Of a DNA stretch of 12,941 nucleotides, positions 7,057 through 12,941 are shown one piece after another (the first letter of the stretch is position 1; the number at the start of each line of letters is the position of its first letter). A program made the translations under genes and the position numbers. This stretch comes from an uncultured Marinosulfonomonas sp. Lineage in GTDB: Bacteria > Pseudomonadota > Alphaproteobacteria > Rhodobacterales > Rhodobacteraceae. Under the pieces are notes generated by a model that saw only the letters and a list, made by a program, of their open reading frames with translations, had not been told where the DNA came from and searched no databases. The stretch lies in the NCBI GenBank assembly GCA_947311455.1, contig CAMZKY010000174.1:1-12941 (forward strand), read 5' to 3'.

Positions 7057-8049
7057 ATGACAAATCCTTTGAAATCTGTGCGTAACTCCATCGCTATTTT
7101 TGGCAGTGCGATCGCGTTTCTTGAAACGGGATTGAAAACCCCTGCTTTAGGCGATGCTATTACGTCGGCGGCGGATCTGATCTATAAAATGCATGGTCGC
7201 CTGATCCTGACAGGGGTCGGCAAAAGCGGCCACATCGCACGCAAGCTTTCCGCCACGTTTTCATCCACCGGCACGCCCTCCTATTTTGTTCACCCCACCG
7301 AGGCAAGCCACGGTGATCTGGGCCTGATCCAAAATGATGATGTGGTGATGTTGATGTCATGGTCGGGCGAAACCCGCGAATTGTCAGATATCGTCGCCTA
7401 TTGCGCCCGTTTTAATGTGCCGATGATTTCGATCACCCGCAGCAAGGATTGCACCTTGGCCCAAAAAGCCCAAGTGACCATTGTTTTGCCCCAAACCAAA
7501 GAGGCCTGCCCGCATAATCTGGCCCCCACCACATCCACATTGCTGCAAATGGCAATCGGTGATGCGTTGGCGGTGGCCTTGCTGGAAATGCGCGGGTTTA
7601 GCGAAAGCAGTTTCAAGGCGTTTCACCCAGGTGGCAAACTGGGCGCGGCCCTGACGCCATTGTCGGATATCATGCATATGGGTAACCGCCTGCCACTGTT
7701 GCCCCAAACGGCCCCGATGATCGAGGTGATTTCGATGATTTCCGCCAAAGGCTTTGGCATTGTCGGGCTTTTGGATGGGGCAGGGGGAATTGTCGGTGTG
7801 ATCACCGATGGCGATATTCGCCGTTTTCTTGAAACCAACACCTCGGCAACTCTTGATACGGTCTTGAACAGCACGTTTGCCACCGAGATCATGACAAAAA
7901 ACTGCGTCACCCTGGAACCCGACTGGCTATCTGCCAAAGCCCTGCACGTGCTGCAATCCAATAAAATCAGCGCCGCTTTTGTGGCGGAACACGGCAAACC
8001 GAAGGGTATCGTCACCGTGCTGCAACTGCTGGATGTGGGGGTGGTTTAG
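7057..8049 (+). CDS. kdsD: Arabinose-5-phosphate isomerase (KdsD/KpsF family)
   Basis: This enzyme interconverts ribulose 5-phosphate and arabinose 5-phosphate, the first committed step toward Kdo for lipopolysaccharide or capsule. It has 330 residues, matching the family (about 328). The N-terminal SIS domain contains GVGKSGHIARKLSATFSSTGTP (53-74), HPTEASHGDLG (79-89) and SWSGETRE (101-108). The family signature HPGGKLG is at 190-196, preceded by P-TTSTLLQMAIGDALA. Two CBS domains follow (about 205-265, containing VITDGDIRRFLE, and about 275-330). The GKSGH and HPGG motifs support an active enzyme. AGGA lies 10 bases before the ATG. Its neighbours (a candidate glycosyltransferase and an exported protein) agree with an envelope polysaccharide role. 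A KpsF-type capsule paralogue cannot be told from the LPS enzyme by sequence alone. Confidence 0.93.
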   Translation: MTNPLKSVRNSIAIFGSAIAFLETGLKTPALGDAITSAADLIYKMHGRLILTGVGKSGHIARKLSATFSSTGTPSYFVHPTEASHGDLGLIQNDDVVMLMSWSGETRELSDIVAYCARFNVPMISITRSKDCTLAQKAQVTIVLPQTKEACPHNLAPTTSTLLQMAIGDALAVALLEMRGFSESSFKAFHPGGKLGAALTPLSDIMHMGNRLPLLPQTAPMIEVISMISAKGFGIVGLLDGAGGIVGVITDGDIRRFLETNTSATLDTVLNSTFATEIMTKNCVTLEPDWLSAKALHVLQSNKISAAFVAEHGKPKGIVTVLQLLDVGVV

Positions 8050-8066
8050 GGATGTTAGAAAGAAAA

Positions 8067-8150
8067 TGGTGGGCGACCCTGGAATCGAACCAGGCGTGAG
8101 TCACCTCGAGGGAGTTACAGTCCCCTGCCACACCTTGCGGCCTGACGCCC
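8067..8150 (-). tRNA. tRNA-Tyr (anticodon GTA), class II with encoded CCA
   Basis: The minus strand from 8150 to 8067 folds as a class II tRNA ending in ACCA. The T arm is canonical (CCTGG, TTCGATT, CCAGG). The anticodon stem is GGGGA with TCCCT and the loop CTGTAAC gives anticodon GTA at 8118-8116. The variable arm has a 3-bp GAG/CTC stem capped by GTGA. The acceptor stem pairs in six of seven positions, with T6 opposite T67. The usual T8 and A14 are A and C here (see findings). A -35/-10 promoter is visible just upstream and a T-rich tail follows. It is convergent with kdsD and divergent from rlmB. Confidence 0.93.
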
Positions 8151-8161
8151 AACCTGCGGGG

Positions 8162-8190
8162 TGGATAGCCTTAGGTTTGGGTAGCGTCAA
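8162..8190 (-). promoter_or_regulatory. Promoter of tRNA-Tyr
   Basis: On the minus strand, TTGACG (8190-8185) and TATCCA (8167-8162) are separated by exactly 17 bases. The -10 box ends 12 bases before the first base of the tRNA, which fits a very short leader. TTGACG is the usual strong -35 in alphaproteobacterial stable-RNA promoters. Confidence 0.7.
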
Positions 8191-8273
8191 GCCATAAATC
8201 ACCGCTAATTTGACTTGCAGCGAAAACCAGCATAGCGCAGTGTTCAGAATGCGTAATTTTAAGGCGATAAGTG

Positions 8274-9038
8274 ATGACGAAACCAAAATGGATTGTTGAA
8301 AAAGAACAGGCAAAGAAGGCCTCGGTGTGGTTGTTTGGCCTGCACGCGGTGCGCGATGCGCTAACGAATCCCAACCGCAAGAAATTGCGCCTGATCGTAA
8401 CCTTGAACGCACAAAACAAATTGGCCGAAGAAATCGCCGCCTGTGGCATTACCCCCGAAGTGGTTGACCCGCGCAAATTCAATGCGCCGCTTGACCCGCA
8501 ATCGGTGCATCAGGGGGCCGCGCTTGAGGTGAAACAGCTGGAATGGGGCAATTTGCAAGATCTGTGTATGGCCGCCGACGGGCAGGTGCCGCGGGTGGTG
8601 CTGCTGGATCGGGTCACAGACCCGCATAATGTGGGTGCGGTGCTGCGCTCGGCCGAGGTATTTGGCGCGCGGGCGGTGATCGCGCCGCAACGCCACGCTG
8701 CGCCCGAAACCGGCGCTTTGGCCAAAACCGCGTCCGGCGCTTTGGAACGCCAACCCTATTTGCGCATCCGTAATCTGGCCGATGCCATGGAAACCCTGAA
8801 AGACATGGGCTATTTGATGCTGGGCCTTGATGGGGAAGCCGAGGTTACGATCGAGGAGGCCGTAAAGGGGCGCGTTGACCGCCCTGTTGCGCTGGTGTTC
8901 GGGGCCGAGGGGCCGGGGCTACGCCAGAAAACCAAGGAAACCTGCGATATGCTGGTGAAAATTCCGGCTGTGGGTGATTTTGGTTCGCTGAATGTGTCAA
9001 ACGCCGCTGCTGTGGCGCTTTATGCGGTGCGCGCCTGA
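8274..9038 (+). CDS. rlmB: SpoU/TrmH-family 23S rRNA 2'-O-methyltransferase (RlmB-like)
   Basis: This is a SAM-dependent ribose methyltransferase of the SPOUT class; RlmB methylates G2251 of 23S rRNA (E. coli numbering). It has 254 residues from ATG 8274, with the in-frame GTG at 8271 as alternative; AAGG at 8261-8264 could serve either. The N-terminal substrate-binding domain begins SVWLFGLHAVRDAL and covers about residues 18-90. The catalytic SpoU domain has motif 1 LLDRVTDPHNVGAVLRSAEVFG (about 107-128, with the catalytic N and R), motif 2 VALVFGAEGPGLR (about 203-215) and motif 3 IPAVGDFGSLNVSNAAAVALY at the C-terminus. The length suits RlmB rather than the shorter TrmH or TrmL. RlmB is preferred over other members because of the N-terminal domain, but the rRNA site is inferred. 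Confidence 0.9.
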   Translation: MTKPKWIVEKEQAKKASVWLFGLHAVRDALTNPNRKKLRLIVTLNAQNKLAEEIAACGITPEVVDPRKFNAPLDPQSVHQGAALEVKQLEWGNLQDLCMAADGQVPRVVLLDRVTDPHNVGAVLRSAEVFGARAVIAPQRHAAPETGALAKTASGALERQPYLRIRNLADAMETLKDMGYLMLGLDGEAEVTIEEAVKGRVDRPVALVFGAEGPGLRQKTKETCDMLVKIPAVGDFGSLNVSNAAAVALYAVRA

Positions 9039-9098
9039 TCACGTTGATGTGAGAAAACTGGAAAATCACCCACCCGCCCCCATATCAGTATCAGAAGG

Positions 9099-9122
9099 CG
9101 CGCATTGGAACCTGCGCGTTTT
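9099..9122 (+). terminator. First hairpin after rlmB
   Basis: A 6-bp GC stem CGCGCA/TGCGCG (9099-9104 with 9113-9118) with an 8-base loop is followed by TTTT. It is short but terminator-like. Confidence 0.45.
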
Positions 9123-9148
9123 GACATTCTGTCCCTTGTTCCACACTG

Positions 9149-9188
9149 GCGCCCATCCTTTCTCCTCCTTCAGGATGGGCGCTTTTTT
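9149..9188 (+). terminator. Second, strong Rho-independent terminator after rlmB
   Basis: A perfect 11-bp stem (9149-9159 with 9172-9182), a 12-base pyrimidine-rich loop and a T6 run (9183-9188). It isolates rlmB from the CoA-binding gene that starts at 9237. Confidence 0.92.
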
Positions 9189-9236
9189 GTTTCCAAAGCC
9201 TGTGCTAGGTTTTGCCCAAACTGATTTGGAAATGAT

Positions 9237-9704
9237 ATGACCTATAGCGATGCACAGCTGAAAACCATTCTTGAAACCAACAAAGTGATTGCCTGTGTCG
9301 GGGTGTCGATGAACCCGGTGCGGCCCAGCTATTTTGTGGCGCGGTATTTATCAATGAAGGGGTTCACGGTGATTCCGGTGAATCCGGGCCATGCGGGTAA
9401 AATGCTGTTTGGCCAAACGATTATGCCCGATCTGGCCTCGATTGACCGGCCTGTGGATATGGTGGACATTTTCCGGCGCTCCGAACATGTTACGCCGATT
9501 GTCGAGGCCGCGCTGGAGGCTTTCCCCGCGTTGAAAACCATATGGATGCAAATCGGGGTTGAAAATGCGGAAGCGGCGGCATTGGCCCAAGAGCGCGGCG
9601 TGACGGTGATCATGAACCGCTGCCCCAAAATCGAAAACCAGCGTTTATTTGGAGAATTGCGGATGGGCGGGTTTAATACGGGGGTTATATCGTCGAAGTT
9701 GTGA
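9237..9704 (+). CDS. CoA-binding domain protein (YccU-like)
   Basis: A 155-residue, single-domain Rossmann-fold protein of the CoA_binding_2 family. The nucleotide loop is IACVGVSMNPVRPSYFVARYLSMKGFTVIPVNPG (about 18-51), typical of YccU and of the CoA-binding domain of succinyl-CoA synthetase alpha subunits. The second half carries VDMVDIFRRSEHVTPIVEAAL, IWMQIGVENAEAAALAQERG and the end motif VIMNRCPKIENQRL. The cellular role of these small proteins is not known. Only GGA (9228-9230) is present as ribosome binding site. From memory, this family is often found next to metY in Rhodobacterales; here the two are about 4 kb apart. It is immediately followed by a run of nine G and the AT-rich gene. 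Confidence 0.88.
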   Translation: MTYSDAQLKTILETNKVIACVGVSMNPVRPSYFVARYLSMKGFTVIPVNPGHAGKMLFGQTIMPDLASIDRPVDMVDIFRRSEHVTPIVEAALEAFPALKTIWMQIGVENAEAAALAQERGVTVIMNRCPKIENQRLFGELRMGGFNTGVISSKL

Positions 9705-9713
9705 GGGGGGGGG
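9705..9713. repeat. Run of nine G
   Basis: Nine consecutive G begin at the base after the CoA-binding gene's stop codon and lie 45 bases upstream of the AT-rich gene. It marks the sharp junction in base composition. Confidence 0.95.
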
Positions 9714-9758
9714 AGACCACTTCATTTGTTATTTCTGTTTATATATAGGTAAGATAAA

Positions 9759-10778
9759 ATGTCTGAAATTAGTTATTTCCAAAGGTATTCGCAAAAAGAA
9801 AACCACACGACCAACAATACATTGCTTATCTTAAAGCACTTTTATCAATCCTCGCCATTGAAAATACAAACGATCTTCACAGAGTTATTGGGTGAAGAAA
9901 TGGAGATTGGGCTACTATTTCAGCAACAAAAGAAGCAATCCAATAGTATACCAGACGCACGAATCTCACAATCTGCCTTTGATATTTTTATTGAGACTAA
10001 AATGGGGGACAGTCTTGATCTTAACCAAATGAATAGACACATAGAATCAATTAAAAATTCGAAATGTGTAAATAGTTTTCTTATCGGTTTAACAAAACTA
10101 CCAGTCGAAAAAGAGGCAGTTAGTTCGATACGGGATCGCTGTAATAAGGAAGGAATTAAGTTTGTGGCATTGACCTTTCTTGATCTCGTAAATGCACTTA
10201 AAGAGGTTTGTCAAGATTATGAGGTCGTTCTTCAAGATATTCTGAATGATTATGAAGGGTATTTACGTTCCGAAAATCTATTGCCAGATGGAGATAGAAT
10301 AGTTGTGGTGCCGTGTGGTACTTCTATGGAAACAAACTGCAAATACAAAATTTACTTCGAGCCGTCAAAACGTCCGAGCAAATTTAACTCTAGGTTCATA
10401 GGCTTATATCATAAAAAACGTGTGAGTTTCGTTGGGGAAATACATACCGTTTTTGTCGGTAAATATAATCCAATACGCGGTAGGGTGGAAAATAGTAAAT
10501 TAGAGAAATTTGAGAACAAGTTAGAAATTGATGAAGCACAAAAGACGGCTTTGGAAGTGTTTCAAAGCGGTGTCTACCCGCCTGAGACTTTTCAGGCGGA
10601 AGAGCACAGGTTTTATTTTGTGGAAGATTTCAAATCTACTGATTTCGTAAAGAGTTCAAAATATGGAATTAGGGGGACAAGAATTTTTAATTTACATGAG
10701 TTGCTTAAGCGAGATCCGGTAGACACTCTCACTGTTGGTCAAGTTGCCGAGGGTCTGAAAGGAATAACTTTTACTTAG
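9759..10778 (+). CDS. AT-rich orphan protein with PD-(D/E)XK nuclease-like N-terminus
   Basis: I do not recognise this 339-residue protein by name. The N-terminal 145 residues look like a restriction-endonuclease fold: a helical start (TTNNTLLILKHFYQSSPLKIQTIFTELL), possible acidic residues E46/E47, then PD at 65-66 (SIPDARIS), a strand FDIFIETK with E79 and K81, and a helix LDLNQMNRHIESI whose Q90 and H94 sit where such nucleases often place a conserved Q. A strand-rich region follows (SFLIGLTKLP, KFVALTFLDLVNAL). The C-terminal part (about 175-339) is mixed alpha/beta of unknown role. No membrane segment or signal peptide. Composition is unlike the host: the line 10021-10080 has 14 G/C in 60 by hand count against 41 in 60 within rlmB (8581-8640). 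AGG stands 9 bases before the ATG. The stop is 7 bases from the convergent hisE stop, with no terminator between. Probably acquired by transfer; a role in phage or plasmid defence is inference only. Confidence 0.8.
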   Translation: MSEISYFQRYSQKENHTTNNTLLILKHFYQSSPLKIQTIFTELLGEEMEIGLLFQQQKKQSNSIPDARISQSAFDIFIETKMGDSLDLNQMNRHIESIKNSKCVNSFLIGLTKLPVEKEAVSSIRDRCNKEGIKFVALTFLDLVNALKEVCQDYEVVLQDILNDYEGYLRSENLLPDGDRIVVVPCGTSMETNCKYKIYFEPSKRPSKFNSRFIGLYHKKRVSFVGEIHTVFVGKYNPIRGRVENSKLEKFENKLEIDEAQKTALEVFQSGVYPPETFQAEEHRFYFVEDFKSTDFVKSSKYGIRGTRIFNLHELLKRDPVDTLTVGQVAEGLKGITFT

Positions 10779-10785
10779 GATCGTA

Positions 10786-11094
10786 TCACCGCCCCGCCTT
10801 TTCCTCAATCCCTGACACCCCTTCGCGCCGTTCCAGCTCGGCCAGCACATCGGCCAAATCCACATCCCGTGACGCCAGCATCACCAGCAGGTGATAGAGC
10901 ACATCTGCCGCCTCGTATTTCAGGTTTTCTTTGTCGTCCTTCACCGCGGCGATAATTGCCTCGACCGCTTCTTCGCCGAATTTTTCGGCGCATTTGTCTG
11001 GGCCTTTGGACAGCAGTTTGGCTGTCCATGAACTGGCAGGATCGGCCCCTTTGCGGGTGGCGATGGTGGCGGCGAGGCGGGTTAGGGTGTTCAT
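10786..11094 (-). CDS. hisE: Phosphoribosyl-ATP pyrophosphatase
   Basis: This cytoplasmic enzyme hydrolyses phosphoribosyl-ATP to phosphoribosyl-AMP and pyrophosphate, step 2 of histidine synthesis. It has 102 residues, the usual size of stand-alone HisE. The all-alpha MazG-like metal site is clear: KCAEKFGEEAVEAIIAAVKDD, with the E..EE..E pattern, then LKYEAADVLYHLLVMLASRDVDL. The N-terminus SSWTAKLLSKGPDKCAEK is standard. Its ATG overlaps the hisF stop by the ATGA arrangement (11091-11094), so it is translationally coupled. It is last in the operon, and the foreign gene ends only 7 bases away in convergent orientation. Confidence 0.96.
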   Translation of the reverse strand: MNTLTRLAATIATRKGADPASSWTAKLLSKGPDKCAEKFGEEAVEAIIAAVKDDKENLKYEAADVLYHLLVMLASRDVDLADVLAELERREGVSGIEEKAGR

Positions 11095-11852
11095 GTTAAC
11101 CTCATGGGAATTCCGGCGTTTGCCATGTGTTGTTTGGCCTCGCCGATGGTGTAGGTGCCAAAGTGAAAGATGCTGGCGGCCAGCACGGCGGAGGCGCCGC
11201 CAAGGGTGACGCCTTCGACCAGATGATCCAGATCACCCACCCCGCCGCTGGCAATCACCGGCACGGGCACGGCGTCGGAAATGGCGCGGGTCAGGGGCAG
11301 GTTAAAGCCCTGTTTGGTGCCGTCGCGATCCATTGACGTTAGCAGAATTTCTCCGGCGCCTTTGGACACCACCAATTTGGCAAATTCCACCGCGTCAATG
11401 CCGGTGGCCTTGCGCCCGCCATGGGTAAAGATTTCCCACTTGCCCGGCGAAACGGTTTTGGCGTCAATCGCCACCACAATGCACTGGCTGCCAAAATGGT
11501 TGGCGGCATCGGCAATCACATCGGGGTTGGCCACGGCGGCAGAATTGAACGACACCTTGTCGGCCCCCGCCAGCAGCAGATTACGCACATCATCCGAATT
11601 GCGCACCCCGCCGCCAATCGTCAGGGGCATAAAGCATTGCTCGGCGGTGCGGGTGGCCAGATCAAACATGGTGCCGCGATTTTCATGGGTGGCCTTGATA
11701 TCCAGAAAGCACAGCTCGTCCGCGCCGGCGGCGTCATAGGCGCGGGCTGCATCGACGGGATCGCCCGCGTCAATCAGATCAACGAAATTCACGCCTTTCA
11801 CAACGCGCCCGTCGGCAACATCAAGGCAGGGAATGATACGGGTTTTCAGCAT
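11091..11852 (-). CDS. hisF: Imidazole glycerol phosphate synthase cyclase subunit
   Basis: HisF uses ammonia delivered by HisH to convert PRFAR to imidazole glycerol phosphate and AICAR. It has 253 residues, a complete (beta/alpha)8 barrel. The catalytic aspartates are D11 (IIPCLDVADGRVVKGVNF) and D130 (CIVVAIDAK). Phosphate-site loops are LTIGGGVRN (78-85) and VIASGGVGDLDHL. GGAAAG-type ribosome binding sequence (GGAAAG) stands 8 bases before the ATG. It overlaps hisE by 4 bases. It is separated from the upstream membrane-protein gene by 89 bases, an unusual interruption between hisA and hisF. Confidence 0.97.
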   Translation of the reverse strand: MLKTRIIPCLDVADGRVVKGVNFVDLIDAGDPVDAARAYDAAGADELCFLDIKATHENRGTMFDLATRTAEQCFMPLTIGGGVRNSDDVRNLLLAGADKVSFNSAAVANPDVIADAANHFGSQCIVVAIDAKTVSPGKWEIFTHGGRKATGIDAVEFAKLVVSKGAGEILLTSMDRDGTKQGFNLPLTRAISDAVPVPVIASGGVGDLDHLVEGVTLGGASAVLAASIFHFGTYTIGEAKQHMANAGIPMRLT

Positions 11853-11941
11853 GTCAGCGGCTTTCCATTGGGTTTGGAGGTGTTCTAGGCGGTTTTGGAA
11901 ACAGGATCAACGCGCAGTTGGCTTTGAATTGCCTTACTAAA

Positions 11942-12370
11942 CTATTTTAGTAGTTTAATGACTCCGAGCAATACGGCGTAACGTGTTGTTTTTGAAAAAG
12001 TTACAAGGAGTGTGAACATGGCGAAATTCATTTTCATTACCCCCGCGGCGACGGTAATTGGATCACCGATGATCGGCACCCACGCCAATAGAACCGACCA
12101 GCTGCCCCATTTGCTGAACCATGTTTGCGCTTTGGAGAGGTGAATTGCAGAAACCGGAAACCATGTGCGAGTTTGATATTCAAGCGCAGCGCGGCCAAGC
12201 CAGTAATTCAGGATCGAGCCTAAGATATTGCCGAAACTGGCCACTAAAAACAACGTGATTAGGCTGTGATCCGATAGGGCCACCATCGCCAACAGCGCGG
12301 CCTCGGAGCCGCCGGGAAGCAACGTTGCGGCGGTGAACGAGATCAGGAAAAGGCCGGTTAGCGAAGATAT
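11942..12370 (-). CDS. yqaA: YqaA-like DedA/SNARE-associated membrane protein with non-canonical start
   Basis: This is a small inner-membrane protein of the YqaA branch of the DedA/VTT family, whose role is thought to involve lipid or membrane homeostasis. The segment LLPGGSEAALLAMVALSDHSLITLFLVASFGNILGSILNYWLGR matches the family core, and VLLAWVPIIGDPITVAAGVMKMNF is the second conserved loop. The first ATG/GTG/TTG is a TTG at 12322, which would begin inside the motif (LLPGGSE) and delete the first helix. In-frame codons upstream encode SSLTGLFLISFTAAT, the expected first helix, back to the hisA stop TAA (12376-12374). No usual start lies there. An ATA at 12370-12368 is placed where ATG would be, giving 142 residues, the length of E. 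coli YqaA; a CTG at 12346 is another option. GAAAG in the hisA end could act as ribosome binding site. The coordinates given assume the ATA. Confidence 0.75.
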   Translation of the reverse strand: MSSLTGLFLISFTAATLLPGGSEAALLAMVALSDHSLITLFLVASFGNILGSILNYWLGRAALEYQTRTWFPVSAIHLSKAQTWFSKWGSWSVLLAWVPIIGDPITVAAGVMKMNFAMFTLLVTFSKTTRYAVLLGVIKLLK

Positions 12371-12373
12371 GGT

Positions 12374-12941
12374 TTAGGCTTTCAACAGCTTAAGCGCCGC
12401 AGCCAGATCAATCGCTCCGTCATACAGCGCGCGGCCCGAAATTGCCCCGTTCAACGGCGCACCGCAATCGCGCAGCGCCTCAAGATCGGCCATGGAGCTG
12501 ACCCCGCCAGAGGCAATCACGGGGATTGAAATCGCGTTTGCCAGCGCGGCGGTGGCCTTGGTATTTGGCCCTTGCATGGCACCGTCGCGGTTGATGTCGG
12601 TATAGATGATTGCGGCAACGCCTGCGTCCTCAAACGATTTGGCAAGGTCTGTGACGTTGATATCGGTTTCCTTGGCCCAGCCCCGTGTGGCGACCATGCC
12701 GTTACGTGCATCAAGCCCCACAGCGATTTTCCCCGGAAAGGCGGCGGCAGCTTGGCGCACCAGATCGGGATTTTCCACGGCAACCGTGCCAAGGATAACG
12801 CGCGCCATGCCTTTGGAAATCCACATTTCAATTGTCGCCATATCGCGGATACCGCCGCCAAGTTGCGCGGGCACATCAATGGCGTCAAGAATGGCGTCCA
12901 CCGCCGCGCCGTTCACCGGTTCACCGGCAAAAGCGCCGTTC
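12374..12941 (-). CDS. hisA: Phosphoribosylformimino-AICAR phosphate isomerase (5' truncated by window edge)
   Basis: HisA isomerises ProFAR to PRFAR, the step before HisHF. The frame is open through the right window edge; the visible N-terminal residues NGAFAGEPVNGAAVDAIL are internal to the protein, so about 50 residues are missing. Visible motifs are VPAQLGGGIRDM (phosphate loop), KIAVGLDARNG with the second catalytic aspartate, YTDINRDGAMQGPN and VIASGGVSSMADLEAL. The stop TAA at 12376-12374 is directly in frame with the following membrane-protein gene, only one codon (ACC) from its presumed ATA start. Confidence 0.96.
   Translation of the reverse strand, partial: NGAFAGEPVNGAAVDAILDAIDVPAQLGGGIRDMATIEMWISKGMARVILGTVAVENPDLVRQAAAAFPGKIAVGLDARNGMVATRGWAKETDINVTDLAKSFEDAGVAAIIYTDINRDGAMQGPNTKATAALANAISIPVIASGGVSSMADLEALRDCGAPLNGAISGRALYDGAIDLAAALKLLKA

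Noticed and set aside
9690..10800. Transposon or integration-site repeats flanking the AT-rich gene
   Set aside because: I compared both edges by eye and saw no direct or inverted repeats, and there is no transposase, integrase or tRNA at either boundary.
11938..11957. Palindrome TAAACTA/TAGTTTA at the end of the membrane-protein gene
   Set aside because: A 7-bp stem wholly of weak A-T pairs except one, with no T tract after it on the minus strand; not convincing as a terminator and it would interrupt the his operon.
12374..12916. hisA starting at the GTG at 12916
   Set aside because: The codons before it continue the conserved HisA sequence (NGAFAGEP), so the GTG is internal and the gene runs off the window.

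Overview
The window looks like chromosomal DNA of a Rhodobacterales-type alphaproteobacterium. The evidence is the moderately GC-rich background, the gene content (his genes, a tRNA-Tyr beside a SpoU/RlmB methyltransferase, a Kdo-pathway isomerase, an NMT1-type ABC importer) and protein sequences that read like that group. The lineage is inferred from pattern recognition; no search was run. Most of the window is ordinary core metabolism, with one clearly foreign AT-rich gene.

Region 1 (1-3632, plus strand) is an ABC importer operon: a 5'-truncated ATPase, two different permeases and a periplasmic NMT1/THI5-like binding protein, closed by a strong hairpin. A four-copy 11-bp tandem repeat sits between the ATPase and the first permease. 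Region 2 (3694-5318) holds metY (O-acetylhomoserine sulfhydrylase) on the minus strand, convergent with the importer and sharing its terminator. Upstream of metY lies a 314-base gap containing a possible 24-residue ORF.

Region 3 (5319-8049) has a GT-A-like glycosyltransferase candidate (minus), divergent from a small exported or anchored protein and from kdsD (both plus). This suggests a cell-envelope glycan theme. Region 4 (8067-9188) is tRNA-Tyr (minus, with a readable promoter), divergent from rlmB (plus), which ends in two successive hairpins. Region 5 (9237-9713) is a small CoA-binding protein gene followed at once by a run of nine G.

Region 6 (9714-10785) is a compositionally foreign island with one 339-residue gene. 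Its N-terminal half carries a plausible PD-(D/E)XK nuclease core; it is the best candidate here for an undescribed (possibly defence) function. Region 7 (10786-12941, minus strand) is the end of a histidine operon, in transcription order hisA (partial), a YqaA/DedA-like membrane protein, hisF and hisE. The membrane-protein gene has no ATG, GTG or TTG able to supply its conserved N-terminus; an ATA codon stands where the start is expected.
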